A DNA stretch of 64,000 nucleotides from UBA5704 sp036264355 (GCA_036264355.1 DATARD010000245.1:9373-73372); one strand, 5' to 3'. Numbered from the stretch's first letter, positions 14,859 to 23,548 are shown. Made by a program: numbers and translations. Notes: generated by a model from the letters alone, not told the origin.

Positions 14859-16945
14859 TGCTCCCGGCGGACCAGCGCGGCCCAGAGGAAGCTCAGCTCG
14901 TCGGCGGCCTCCTCGATCTGTTTCGAGGTCGGCTTGCCGGTGCCGTGTCCGGCCCGCGTCTCGATGCGGATCAGCACCGGCGCCGGGCCGGCCTGGGCGC
15001 GCTGGAGAGCGGCGGCGAACTTGAAGCTGTGCGCCGGCACCACCCGGTCGTCATGGTCGGCGGTGGTGATGAGGACCGCCGGGTAGCTCGTCCCGTCGCG
15101 CACGTTGTGGTACGGCGAATATCCATAGAGGATGGAGAACTCGACCGGCTCGTCCGGCGAGCCGTAGTCCGACACCCATCCCCAGCCGATGGTGAACAGG
15201 TGGAAGCGCAGCATGTCGAGCACGCCGACGCCCACCAGGGCGGCGCCGAAGAGGTCGGGCCGCTGGATCAGCGTCGCCGCCGCCAGCAGCCCGCCGTTGC
15301 TGTGGCCGCCGATGGCCAGCCGGTCGCGCGAGGTGACGCCGCTCGCGATCAGCCACTCGCCGGCGGCGATGAAGTCGTCGAACGTGTTCTGCTTCCGCCG
15401 CCGGCTCCCCGCCTGGTGCCACTCCTCGCCATACTCGCCGCCGCCGCGCACACCGGCCACCGCATACACGCCGCCGCGCTCCATCCACACCAGGAGCGGC
15501 AACGAAAAGCTCGGCGTCATCGCGGTGTTGAAGCCGCCGTAGCCGGAGAGATAGGTCGGGCGCCGGCCGTCGAACGGCTCGCCCTTGCGAGCCGTGATGA
15601 ACATCGGCACCCGCGTGCCGTCGCGGCTGGGATAGAAGACCTGGCGGGTCTCGTAGTCGTCGGGATCGAACGCCAGGGCCGGCCGGCGGAAGACGCCGCA
15701 CGTACCGGTCGCGCAGTCCCAGCGGTAGATGGTGCCCGGGACGGTGAAGCTGGTGAAGCAGAAGAACGACTCGCGGTCGTTCCCGCGGCCGTAGAAACCG
15801 CTCACCGAGCCGAGCCCCGGCAGCTCGAGCTCGCCCAGCGGCTTGCCGTCGCGGCTGAAGAAGCGGACCTGGGAGTAGGCATCCTTCAGATAGTGGGCGA
15901 CGAACCGGCCGGCCAGGCGGGAGACCGACTGCAAGGTCTCCGCCGCCTCGGGGATCAGCTCCTGCCAGCGCTCGGGCGCCGGATCGCGCAGGTCGATGCC
16001 GGTCAGCCGGCCGCGCGGAGCGCCGTGGTCGGTGACGAACCAGACCACCGGCCCCTCGGTGCCGACGTAGGTGTAGCAGGCGTCGAAAGCGGCGAGCAGC
16101 TCGATGACTGGAGAGCCCGGCACGGAGAGATCCTTGTAGAAGATCGCGTTCTCGCTCTCCGTCCCCTTCCAGACGTGGATGAAGAGATACCGGCCGTCGT
16201 CGCTGACGAAGGGGATGAAGCCCATCTCCTTGTCGTCGAGCCGCTGGTAGATCAGCTCGTCCTCGCTCTGCGGCGTGCCCAGGCGGTGGTAGCAGAGCTT
16301 CTGCCAGAAGACCGCGTGGTCCAGCGGGCGGCCCCCGGCCGTCGGCTCGTCGTAGCGGCAATAGAAGAAGCCGGCGTTGTCGTGGGTCCAGGCCGACTGC
16401 GAGAACTTCACCCACTGCAAAAGATCGGGCAGATCGCGGCCGGTCTCCGCGTCGACGACCCGCCACTCCTGCCAGTCGGAGCCGGCGTGGGCGAGCCCGT
16501 AGGTCACCAGCCGGCCGTCCAGGCTGGCGTTGAAGGAGGTCACCGCCACCGTGCCGTCATGGGAAAGAGCATTGGGATCGATCAGCACGCGCGGCTCGCC
16601 GTCGAGGCTGTCCAGGGCGTAGAGCACGGACTGATCCTGCAAGCCGTCGTTGCGGAGGAAGAAATAGCGTCCGCCCTCGCACACCGGCACGCCGTAGCGC
16701 TCGTAGTTCCACAGCTCGGTCAGACGGCGGCGGAGCCCCTCGCGCTCCGGCAGGCTGCCCAGGTACTCCGCCGTCACCCGGTTCTCCGCCTCCACCCAGG
16801 CCCGGGTGTCCTCGGAGTCGAGATCCTCCAGCCAGCGGTAGGGATCGGCCACCGGCACGCCGTGCAGGACGTCCACATGCTCCAGCCGCGGCGTTTCAGG
16901 GTAGGCGCGGCGGGATGCCTCCAACCGTTCCAACGGAATTTGCAT
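14855..16945 (-). CDS. Prolyl oligopeptidase (S9A)
   Basis: This 696-residue enzyme cuts short peptides after proline. The N-terminal block DPYRWLED and the seven-bladed propeller (about 75-430) precede an alpha/beta hydrolase domain. The triad is intact: Ser549 in GGHSNGG, Asp632 in TADHDDRV and His667 in RAGHG. No signal peptide is visible, so it is probably cytoplasmic, as usual for S9A. Length matches the family (about 690-710). It is the first gene of the run leading into envC (four-base overlap). Two hairpins lie between it and the upstream phosphatase-like gene, so it may have its own promoter or be attenuated. Confidence 0.95.
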   Translation of the reverse strand: MQIPLERLEASRRAYPETPRLEHVDVLHGVPVADPYRWLEDLDSEDTRAWVEAENRVTAEYLGSLPEREGLRRRLTELWNYERYGVPVCEGGRYFFLRNDGLQDQSVLYALDSLDGEPRVLIDPNALSHDGTVAVTSFNASLDGRLVTYGLAHAGSDWQEWRVVDAETGRDLPDLLQWVKFSQSAWTHDNAGFFYCRYDEPTAGGRPLDHAVFWQKLCYHRLGTPQSEDELIYQRLDDKEMGFIPFVSDDGRYLFIHVWKGTESENAIFYKDLSVPGSPVIELLAAFDACYTYVGTEGPVVWFVTDHGAPRGRLTGIDLRDPAPERWQELIPEAAETLQSVSRLAGRFVAHYLKDAYSQVRFFSRDGKPLGELELPGLGSVSGFYGRGNDRESFFCFTSFTVPGTIYRWDCATGTCGVFRRPALAFDPDDYETRQVFYPSRDGTRVPMFITARKGEPFDGRRPTYLSGYGGFNTAMTPSFSLPLLVWMERGGVYAVAGVRGGGEYGEEWHQAGSRRRKQNTFDDFIAAGEWLIASGVTSRDRLAIGGHSNGGLLAAATLIQRPDLFGAALVGVGVLDMLRFHLFTIGWGWVSDYGSPDEPVEFSILYGYSPYHNVRDGTSYPAVLITTADHDDRVVPAHSFKFAAALQRAQAGPAPVLIRIETRAGHGTGKPTSKQIEEAADELSFLWAALVRREQ

Positions 16946-16966
16946 CGAAAGTCAGATCCCTCTCTT

Positions 16967-17025
16967 CCTGCTCTGCTGCGAGAGCAGGCTTACCTCTCCC
17001 GGTGCCTCCGGAGGCAAGCTCCGGG
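16967..17025. repeat. Two strong hairpins between the phosphatase-like and oligopeptidase genes
   Basis: One hairpin has a perfect 8-base stem (CCTGCTCT at 16967-16974 with AGAGCAGG at 16981-16988). The second pairs CCCGG (16998-17002) with CCGGG (17021-17025) around a perfect 14-base palindrome at 17003-17016. Both fall in the 86-base gap of the minus-strand transcript. No U-run follows, so this is more likely an mRNA stability or attenuation element, or a REP-like repeat, than a classic terminator. Confidence 0.55.
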
Positions 17026-17031
17026 ACAACG

Positions 17032-18906
17032 TCAAAGATATCCCAGAGAGTGCAAGCTCTCCAGATATTCCTTCCCCTCGGCGGCGGAGACGGCCTCGCG
17101 CCCTCTCTGGCCATATCCGGCCAGGGTGACCGGCGGCTCGGGCCAGGAGCATCCGGCCGGCGGCGGCGGCAGCTCTTCGCTCTGCGGCAGGCCGGCGGCG
17201 CGCAGCAGCGCGGAAGCGATCGCTTCCGGAACGGTCCGGGTTTCCGGAGAGATCGGCGAAGAGATCGGCGGCGAGGCCGCCGGAGCGCCGCAACCGTTCC
17301 GCCGCCAGAGCACGATCCGCCCCTCGCCGCCCGTCCGCCGCCGTCCCGGATCGAACACCACGACCACCGTGCCGGCCTCGGTCGCCGCCCGGCCGAGGAG
17401 CCGGTCCGCCGCGAGCAGCTCGGAACGCACCAGGTCGGCGAAGGCGACGTCGCTCCCCTTCCAGCCGTCGGCGGCGATGTCCAGACCGGGCAGATAGAGC
17501 GCCGCGGCCCGCGGCGCCGTGGCGAGCTTCTGCGCGAACACCTCGCGATAGAAGCGGTCGGGGATCAGCGCACGGTCGAGCACGGAGGACGACGCGCCGC
17601 CGGGGAGAGCCGCCGCGAGACGGAGGTCCGTGCTCTCCGCCTGGGCCGTTTGCACGGCGAGCGCGCGGAGCGCCGGGACTTCGGAGGCCGGAGCCGCCGT
17701 TCCGTCGGCACCCTCGCGCAGAAGCTGCCAGGCGCCGTGCGCGACCACCAGCCCGGGCAGAGGCTCGGCCGGGAAGGTCGCCCACCAGTTCACCGCGAGA
17801 ACCGGCGCGCCGCCACGCGACGCCAGCTCCCACACCGAGAACGCGCTCCGCCGGTTGGCGAGCAGCGGCCGGTACTCGGCGAGCCCGAGCGGCACCTCGA
17901 CCCGGCTCCACCAGGCGCGCAGCGGTCCGCTCCGCGCGAGCTGCGTGCGCATGCCGCGCGGCCGGAAGCTGTCGAGCGCCGTGACGCCGTGCGCCGGACC
18001 GGAGATGCCGGTCGCCACCGAGGTCCAGAACGACGCCGGCGGCTCGTCGCGCCGCGCATAGCGCATCACCCGGCCGCCGCTCCCCTGTGCGAGACCCGCC
18101 GCCATCCCCTGCAAGACGGGCAGATCGCCGCTCCGCATCAGGTACTCCATCTCCTCCGGCAGCACTCCGTCGATGCCGAGCAGCACCACCCGCTCCCCGG
18201 GCGCCACCGGCAGCGTCGCCGGAGCGGCCGGCGGCTCGCGATGGGCGGAGATCACCGCCGGCAGGGTGAGGAGAAACGCCGTGGCCAGGATCGTCAGCCC
18301 GAGCCACCGCCGCGAAAACAGCCGCGCCTCCGGAGCCGCGTCGGTGAGCTGGATTGCCAGGGTGAGGAGGCCGTGATCGACCAGCTTGATCAGGAAATAG
18401 ATCGCGACCGGCGTCGCCACCCCGAGCACCGCCGCGACCGCCAGATCGTTCTCGGCCAGCAGGCTCTGCGCGCCACGGAGAGCCAGGGCGAGCCCCGCCG
18501 CCCCGGCCGCCACCGCCGCCGCGAGCGACAGCGCCTCGATCCGCCGCACATGGTAGATCCGCAGGATCGCCAGCATCACGCCGCACAAAGCGAGGAACGC
18601 CAGGCCCGCCACCGTCGCGATCGGCGGAAAGAGATGCAGGAAGAGGGCGAGAGTATCGAAGAAGATCCCGACCGGCCCGACCGACGCCTCGGCGTTGGCG
18701 GTGACCAGCGCAAGAGCCAGCGCGAGGGCGAGCGCCCCGCCGGAGAGCAATCCCACCTTGACGACCAGATGCACCAGCGTCCGCCCCGGCGGCTGCGGCC
18801 GCAGCGCATCCTGGAGCAGGAAGCGCTCGACCCCATGGTTGAGATACCCCAGCCGCCGCAGCTCGGAGCGCACCGCTTCGAGGTCGTGGCCGGACGTCGT
18901 CTCCAT
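17032..18906 (-). CDS. Membrane-anchored alkaline-phosphatase-superfamily protein with degenerate metal site
   Basis: This 624-residue protein has an N-terminal membrane domain of about five or six helices (45-240), then a type I phosphodiesterase/nucleotide pyrophosphatase-like domain (about 255-600). The first metal Asp (LLGIDGVLPE) and the nucleophile region (FWTSVATG) are present. The later ligands look lost: the usual SDHG block reads FDPG, and the D-x-x-x-H block reads LDIAADG. It ends in ESLHSLGYL, a tail common in acidobacterial members. It may be a pseudo-enzyme. A TACACT -10 element lies 8 bases before the ATG at 18906. It is the most upstream gene of the envelope run. Confidence 0.75.
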   Translation of the reverse strand: METTSGHDLEAVRSELRRLGYLNHGVERFLLQDALRPQPPGRTLVHLVVKVGLLSGGALALALALALVTANAEASVGPVGIFFDTLALFLHLFPPIATVAGLAFLALCGVMLAILRIYHVRRIEALSLAAAVAAGAAGLALALRGAQSLLAENDLAVAAVLGVATPVAIYFLIKLVDHGLLTLAIQLTDAAPEARLFSRRWLGLTILATAFLLTLPAVISAHREPPAAPATLPVAPGERVVLLGIDGVLPEEMEYLMRSGDLPVLQGMAAGLAQGSGGRVMRYARRDEPPASFWTSVATGISGPAHGVTALDSFRPRGMRTQLARSGPLRAWWSRVEVPLGLAEYRPLLANRRSAFSVWELASRGGAPVLAVNWWATFPAEPLPGLVVAHGAWQLLREGADGTAAPASEVPALRALAVQTAQAESTDLRLAAALPGGASSSVLDRALIPDRFYREVFAQKLATAPRAAALYLPGLDIAADGWKGSDVAFADLVRSELLAADRLLGRAATEAGTVVVVFDPGRRRTGGEGRIVLWRRNGCGAPAASPPISSPISPETRTVPEAIASALLRAAGLPQSEELPPPPAGCSWPEPPVTLAGYGQRGREAVSAAEGKEYLESLHSLGYL

Positions 18907-18914
18907 GGCGAGCT

Positions 18915-18920
18915 AGTGTA
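18915..18920 (-). promoter_or_regulatory. -10 element of the phosphatase-like gene (leaderless type)
   Basis: On the minus strand the hexamer reads TACACT and ends 8 bases before the ATG at 18906, so transcription would begin at or within a base or two of the start codon. No Shine-Dalgarno sequence is present. No convincing -35 hexamer is visible. Confidence 0.45.
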
Positions 18921-19003
18921 ACAGTCCGGAGCGGCCGGCCCGGCTCAGGCCGACCGGAGGTCGGTATAGCCTGCAGATCGCCGGTCCCACCCGGCGCGAT
19001 TCC

Positions 19004-19336
19004 TCAGAGTCCGGTGCAGAGCAGGTTGCAACGCGAGTAACCGGCAGCCTTGCACTCGCACCAGGCGCACCCGTCGCCCCCTGTGCAGAATTCGGGTGGG
19101 GTGCAGGACGGGTAAGGGCAGTCTACCGTCGTGCTATCGCAGGTGACGGAGGTGCTCCCCACACTACAGGTCGTAGAGCCTGTACAGGAGACAACACACT
19201 GGTTCGGGCAGGTCTGCTGGGAAGTGCAGGTCATTGGCCGTGGTTCGGGTACGCCCAGGGAGGCAGGAATGGGCCCAGCCGCTGCAAACAGCGGCAGGAG
19301 AAGGACCATACCCAGGAGCTTGATCGCGACTTTCAT
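19004..19336 (-). CDS. Small secreted cysteine-rich protein
   Basis: I use the ATG at 19336 rather than the one 12 codons upstream, because AAAGGAG lies 7 bases before it and it opens directly into a signal peptide (KVAIKLLGMVLLLPLFAAAG). The protein is 110 residues; the mature part (about 85 residues) contains 14 cysteines in spacings such as C-x5-C-x3-C-x3-C. An even count with no other obvious motif points to a disulfide-rich secreted protein. I do not recognise the family. Thr/Ser/Gly-rich spacers between cysteines recall low-complexity extracellular repeats. It stands alone, with about 100 bases to the phosphatase-like gene and a 715-base gap upstream. Confidence 0.6.
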   Translation of the reverse strand: MKVAIKLLGMVLLLPLFAAAGPIPASLGVPEPRPMTCTSQQTCPNQCVVSCTGSTTCSVGSTSVTCDSTTVDCPYPSCTPPEFCTGGDGCAWCECKAAGYSRCNLLCTGL

Positions 19337-19480
19337 GCTCGTTCTCCTTTTTGAGTGCGGGGCGGTTTTCAACGAATATAGGAACTATTATACCGGATTT
19401 AAACTCGCGCGCTGACGAAGCGCTCCGAGCTGACAGCCGGTGGTACCAGTCCAGCCATGTCCAGCCAGGCGCAGCGTATT

Positions 19481-19530
19481 GGCGCTCAACTTAAAGTAGG
19501 GGAGGGGCTTGCCCCCTCCCGTGAGGGCGG
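19481..19530 (+). repeat. Inverted repeat, left arm (REP-like hairpin)
   Basis: The arm contains TAAAGTAG followed by a hairpin of the form GGAGGGGCTTGCCCCCTCC and then a GAGGGCGG block. It matches the reverse complement of 20402-20455 with a few mismatches and gaps. The core hairpin makes each arm self-complementary, as in REP elements. Confidence 0.6.
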
Positions 19531-19820
19531 AGGAGTCGGAGGCGACGACTGAACCGGTCGCCCACACGGTAGGGAACCGGCGGAGCGCGGCACCCGCGAC
19601 ACCGCCCGATTCGCCCGCGACTGAACCCGGCTCGAGAGATACGGCGGAGCCGGCACCCCGCGCGCACCCCGCCCCGCCCGCGGCGCCACCCAGCAGCTTT
19701 GTATCGCCACCCGGCGGTTGCGTCGCGAAACCTGCGGGTTGCGGAGCGTGCGTCCGCGGTGTCATGCCGAAACCGGGCGGTTCCAAGGCTCCCGAGCCGG
19801 GTGCGGAGGCTCCGTCGCGG

Positions 19821-19902
19821 GTTTCGTGGCGGGTGAGCCGGGTTCCGCGACTCGCGTCGTGGGTTTTTTGGCGGGTGAGCCGGCTCCCGCGCTTCGCGCC
19901 GC
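19821..19902. repeat. Imperfect 42-base tandem repeat
   Basis: Two adjacent copies share GGCGGGTGAGCCGG and a downstream CGCG-rich half, with the period being a multiple of three. In one frame they would encode two 14-residue repeats starting GF(V/L)AGEP. Whether this is a coding remnant is unclear. Confidence 0.45.
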
Positions 19903-20083
19903 GGCTGAGGTGGCCGACGGACCGGCGGCGCTCTACGCCATCCCGGTGTTGGTCACTGACACGGCGGGTACGCCAGGTCTCGTGCCGGGTTTCGTCAATG
20001 TCGAAGCTGTCGGAGACGATTCTCGCCGGCGGTTCTGCGATACCAGCAGCAGATTGATGTTGGGCACCCGGCCCTGAGACCCG

Positions 20084-20368
20084 TCACCACGACCGCTGCT
20101 CGCGCCTCTTTCTCCGCAGCTCATCAACCCACGCCTCGCTATCGGTGATGCCCTCATCCGCCCAACCGCCCAGAAGGCCCGCCTGGACGATTTCTGCGCC
20201 AGTCATCGGGACGATCTTCAAAGCCTCGTCCAGCTCCCGAGCCGTCCACTCCTTCGCGAGGGGAACCTCGATCCTGACCCGTGCCTCCCCCGGAGGAAGT
20301 CCTTCGGGAAGCTTGATCTCAAGCTCTCCGCTCTCGGTGATCCGTGCCTTCAGGTCGATGATTGCCAT
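20084..20368 (-). CDS. Small antitoxin-like protein, no toxin partner seen
   Basis: The start is the ATG at 20368 (product MAIIDLKARITESGELEIKL); the longer frame upstream runs through the sulfatase gene and the repeat arm and is not credible. The 94-residue protein has a short N-terminal beta segment with a GELEIKLPEGLPPGEARVRI stretch, as in AbrB/VapB-like small antitoxins, then an acidic helical tail ending in RRKRREQRSW. No PIN, MazF or RelE partner lies next to it, so it could be an orphan antitoxin or a solitary regulator. It lies inside the segment bounded by the inverted repeat. Confidence 0.5.
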   Translation of the reverse strand: MAIIDLKARITESGELEIKLPEGLPPGEARVRIEVPLAKEWTARELDEALKIVPMTGAEIVQAGLLGGWADEGITDSEAWVDELRRKRREQRSW

Positions 20369-20401
20369 AGATCGTCCCCCACTCACGGAGTATACCTCTC
20401 T

Positions 20402-20455
20402 GCCGCCCGCCCTCCCGGAGGGGGCAAGTCCCTCCACTACTTTAGTTAGCGCACC
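20402..20455 (-). repeat. Inverted repeat, right arm
   Basis: This is the reverse-complement copy of the repeat at 19481-19530, including the TAAAGTAG block and the GGAGGG/CCCTCC hairpin. Its outer edge reaches the stop codon of the sulfatase gene (20446-20448), so part of the repeat is coding. Confidence 0.6.
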
Positions 20456-21948
20456 GACACCGGCGCCGCTTCGAGCTGGCGGCAGGTGTCTTCCGCGCAG
20501 GCTTCGAGAGCGTGGACGATCCCGGAGAGGCGGTTGAGGAAGCCGGGATCCATCTGGCCGGCGAGGTTCTGAAGCTCGTCGGGGTCCTGGGTGAGGTCGT
20601 AGTACTCCAGCTCGCCAGTCGAGCGTTCGATGTATTTGTAGGTGGGGGTGCGCAGACCGAGATGCGAGGGGTACTCCTGGATGGTGGCCGCCTCGGAGGG
20701 CTCCAGGATGCCGCCGGTGCCCTGGGGCAGCTCGCGGAAGGCGAACTGTTCGAGGAGGACGGCGCGGCGCCATCCGTCCGGAGCCGTCCCTCCGAGGAGC
20801 GGCACCAGCGAGCGGCCGTCGGGACGGCTGGTGAGGTGGGCTCCGGCGAGGGCCGCGAAGGTGGGGGCGAAGTCGACGTTCTCCACGAAGGCGTCGACCG
20901 TGCGGCCGGCGGGGACTCCCGGACCGCGGACCAGGAGCGGCACGCGGATGTCTTCTTCATAGGGCGTGTACTTCCCCGCCCGCATCCGGTGCTGGCCGAG
21001 GTGGTAGCCGTTGTCCGAGGTAAAGAAGATGTAGGTGTTGCCCAGCCGGCCGGTGTTGCGCAGCATACGCACCAGGGCGGCGACCATCTCGTCGACCGCC
21101 TGCAAGGACTGCAAGCGCAACCGGTATTGCGTGTCGAGGGTCGCGATGTCCTGCTTGGACAGCGCGGCCAGCTTGCTCACCGCTTCCGGCTTGTCGCTCA
21201 CGTCGGCCTCGTTGAAGGACGGGGTGCGCGGCGCCTTGACGCCGGGGAAGAGCTGGGCATGGCGCGGCGCCGGCGTGTACGGCTTGTGCGGCGCGTAGGT
21301 CGCCAGGTAGAGGAAGAACGGCACCTGGTCGGCCGCCGCGCCGCGGATGAACTGGCGGGCGCGCGCGGTCATCACGTCGGTCAGATAGTCGTCCGGCGTG
21401 TGGCCGTGCTTGACCAGGGTGCCGTTCTGGTTCAGCGTGTAGTTGAATTCGTTGTAGGCGGCGCCGCCGATCGGCACGTCCCATTCGTCCCAGCCGGGTG
21501 GCACATGCGTGTTCTCGGCGCCGGCCGGATAGGCGTTGACGTATTTGCCCATCAGCGCGGTGCGGTAGCCGGCGGCGTGCAGCGCCGTGCCGATCGTGGT
21601 GTCCTCCAGACCGTTCTCCAGGAAGATCTTGTAGCCGCCGTCCGGCTTGGCGTTGGTGTACACCCGGTGGTTGTGGGTGTATTCGCCGGTGAGGATCGAG
21701 GAGCGCGAGGGACAGCACAGCGAGAGGGGGACGAAGTCGTTGCTGAAGGTGATTCCCTGATTCGCGATGAAGCCCCGCACGTTGGGCATGTAGGCGAGGG
21801 AGTTGAGCTCCAGGTCCTGGTCGTCGGTAAGCAGGAAGATGATGTTCGGCCGGTTATCCGTGTGGGTGACTCGGGCCGGTCCGTGGCTGTGGGCGGGACC
21901 GGCGGTCACGAGGAGGACGCCGAGCGGGATCAGGAGGAAGCGTTTCAT
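20446..21948 (-). CDS. Secreted sulfatase (paralogue A)
   Basis: The ATG at 21948 opens a signal peptide (KRFLLIPLGVLLVTAGPAHS); a TTG four codons upstream overlaps the previous stop and is less likely. The product has 500 residues. Metal Asp pair in LTDDQD, the formylglycine site CCPSRSSILTG with Cys78 as the residue to be converted, and later metal residues in TSDNGYHLGQHR are all present. The protein hydrolyses a sulfate ester after maturation by a formylglycine-generating enzyme; the natural substrate is unknown. It is downstream of paralogue B in one operon, eight bases after its stop. A C-terminal CAEDTCRQLEA block is shared by all three sulfatases here. Confidence 0.9.
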   Translation of the reverse strand: MKRFLLIPLGVLLVTAGPAHSHGPARVTHTDNRPNIIFLLTDDQDLELNSLAYMPNVRGFIANQGITFSNDFVPLSLCCPSRSSILTGEYTHNHRVYTNAKPDGGYKIFLENGLEDTTIGTALHAAGYRTALMGKYVNAYPAGAENTHVPPGWDEWDVPIGGAAYNEFNYTLNQNGTLVKHGHTPDDYLTDVMTARARQFIRGAAADQVPFFLYLATYAPHKPYTPAPRHAQLFPGVKAPRTPSFNEADVSDKPEAVSKLAALSKQDIATLDTQYRLRLQSLQAVDEMVAALVRMLRNTGRLGNTYIFFTSDNGYHLGQHRMRAGKYTPYEEDIRVPLLVRGPGVPAGRTVDAFVENVDFAPTFAALAGAHLTSRPDGRSLVPLLGGTAPDGWRRAVLLEQFAFRELPQGTGGILEPSEAATIQEYPSHLGLRTPTYKYIERSTGELEYYDLTQDPDELQNLAGQMDPGFLNRLSGIVHALEACAEDTCRQLEAAPVSVR

Positions 21949-21956
21949 ACCAACTT

Positions 21957-23513
21957 TCAATGATGCGGCGGCGCGACGGGCATGGGCTGGGCTTCGAGCT
22001 GGCGGCAGGTGTCGCCGGTACAGGTGCTCAAGGCATGGACGATGCCGGACAGGCGGTCGAGGAACTTCGCGGGCATCCGCTTCGCGAGGTTCTGCAGCTC
22101 GTAGGGATCGTTCACCAGGTCGTAGTACTCCCGTTCCTGGGTGACGTATTCAACGTATTTGTAGGCCGGCGTGCGCAGACCGAGATGCGTCGGATGATCC
22201 ACCGGACCGTCTTCCGGCGAATTTTCCGACGGCTCGAGGATGCCGTACGGCCCTTCGGGTTGCTCCGTGAAGGTGAACTGTTCGAGGAGGACGGCACGGC
22301 GCCACGACGATGGAGCCGCACCGCCGGAGAGCAGCGGCACCAGCGAGCGGCCGTCGTACGGTGTGTCCAGCGTCGCGCCGCCGAGCTCCGCGATGGTCGG
22401 CGCGAAGTCCACGTTCTCCACCAGGGCGTCGACCGTGCGGCCGGCGGGCACTCCCGGACCGCGGATCAGCAGCGGCACCCGGATGTCCTCTTCATAGGGG
22501 GTGTATTTGCCCGCCTTCATCCGGTGCTGCCCCATGTGGTAGCCGTTGTCCGAGGTGAAGACGATGTAGGTGTTGTCGAGCTGGCCGGCATTGCGCAGGG
22601 CGAGCACGACGCTCGCCACCATCTCGTCGACCGCCTGGAGCGACTGCAGGCGCAGCCGGTATTGCGCGTCGAGGTCGGCGATGTCCGCCTTGCTCAGCAA
22701 GGGCTGATTGTGCAGGGTGCTCGGCTTGTCGCTGACGTCGGCCTCGTTGAACGACGGCGTGCGCGGCACGTGGACGCCCGGGAAGAGCTGGGCATGGCGC
22801 GGCGCCGGCGTCGAGGGGCGGTGCGGCGCGTAGGGGGCGAGATAGAGGAAGAACGGCACCTTGGCCGCGGCCGACGTGCGGATGAACTGGCGGGCGCGCA
22901 CGGTCATCACGTCGGTCAGATAGTCGGCCGGCGCATGGCCGTACGGGATCAGGGTGCCGTTCTGATTCATCGTGTAGTCGAATTCGTTGTAGGCGGCCCC
23001 GAAGATGGGCACGTCCCACTCGTCCCAGCCGGGCGGCACGTGCGTCGCGTCGGAGCCGCGCGGGTAGCCGTTCAGGTACTTGCCGAGGAGCGCCGTGCGA
23101 TATCCGGCGGCGTGCATCGCCGTGCCGAGGTTCGCGTCCTCGTGTCCAAGAGCGAGAAAACGCTCGTTGCCGCCATCCGGCGGAGTGACGGTGTAGACCT
23201 GATGGTTGTGCGTGTGCTCGCCGGTCAGGATCGAGGCGCGCGACGGGCAGCAGAGCGACAGGGGGACGTAGTCGTTGGTGAAGCTGAGCCCCTGCTCGGC
23301 GATCAGACTGCGCACGGCGGGCATGGTGCTCATGGAATTGAGCAGCAGGTCCTGATCGTCGGTGAGGATGAAGACGATGTTCGGCCGTACGGTCTCCGAG
23401 ACGGGCTCGCCACCGCCGGGAGCCCGGCGGGCGGCGAGAGCCCCCAATGCGGCGAAAAACGCGGCGAGAACGCACGGGGAGAGCGCGAGCAGGCGCTTTG
23501 CACGGGTCGACAT
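21957..23513 (-). CDS. Secreted sulfatase (paralogue B)
   Basis: This 518-residue sulfatase is closely similar to its downstream neighbour. It has an N-terminal signal or anchor (about 5-28), LTDDQDLLLNS with the metal Asp pair, the formylglycine motif CCPSRASILTG, and TSDNGYHMGQHRMKAGKY. The shared block PSFNEADVSDKP and the C-terminal CTGDTCRQLEA are family markers in this window. It lies head of a two-gene minus-strand operon. The tandem pair plus a third copy at 58.2 kb suggests lineage expansion for degrading sulfated polymers, by analogy with other sulfatase-rich bacteria. No maturase gene is in view. Confidence 0.9.
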   Translation of the reverse strand: MSTRAKRLLALSPCVLAAFFAALGALAARRAPGGGEPVSETVRPNIVFILTDDQDLLLNSMSTMPAVRSLIAEQGLSFTNDYVPLSLCCPSRASILTGEHTHNHQVYTVTPPDGGNERFLALGHEDANLGTAMHAAGYRTALLGKYLNGYPRGSDATHVPPGWDEWDVPIFGAAYNEFDYTMNQNGTLIPYGHAPADYLTDVMTVRARQFIRTSAAAKVPFFLYLAPYAPHRPSTPAPRHAQLFPGVHVPRTPSFNEADVSDKPSTLHNQPLLSKADIADLDAQYRLRLQSLQAVDEMVASVVLALRNAGQLDNTYIVFTSDNGYHMGQHRMKAGKYTPYEEDIRVPLLIRGPGVPAGRTVDALVENVDFAPTIAELGGATLDTPYDGRSLVPLLSGGAAPSSWRRAVLLEQFTFTEQPEGPYGILEPSENSPEDGPVDHPTHLGLRTPAYKYVEYVTQEREYYDLVNDPYELQNLAKRMPAKFLDRLSGIVHALSTCTGDTCRQLEAQPMPVAPPHH

Positions 23514-23548
23514 CTCTCCTCAGTGTACGCGAGCCCGCGAGCAGATGT

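Larger units (their letters stand above)
19373..20083. other. Gap without a convincing gene; low-complexity sequence with short repeats
   Basis: Several frames are open here, but their products are Pro/Ala/Gly/Arg-rich and look like composition artefacts. The stretch contains one arm of an inverted repeat (19481-19530) and an imperfect 42-base tandem repeat (two copies from 19821). An AT-richer patch at 19366-19405 (around the sequence TATTATACC) may hold the promoter of the cysteine-rich gene. I see no RNA gene. Confidence 0.5.

Noticed and set aside
19388..20077. Open frames of 119-182 residues in the repeat-bounded gap
   Set aside because: Products are low-complexity Pro/Ala/Gly/Arg sequence, frames overlap on both strands, and none has a ribosome site or motif.
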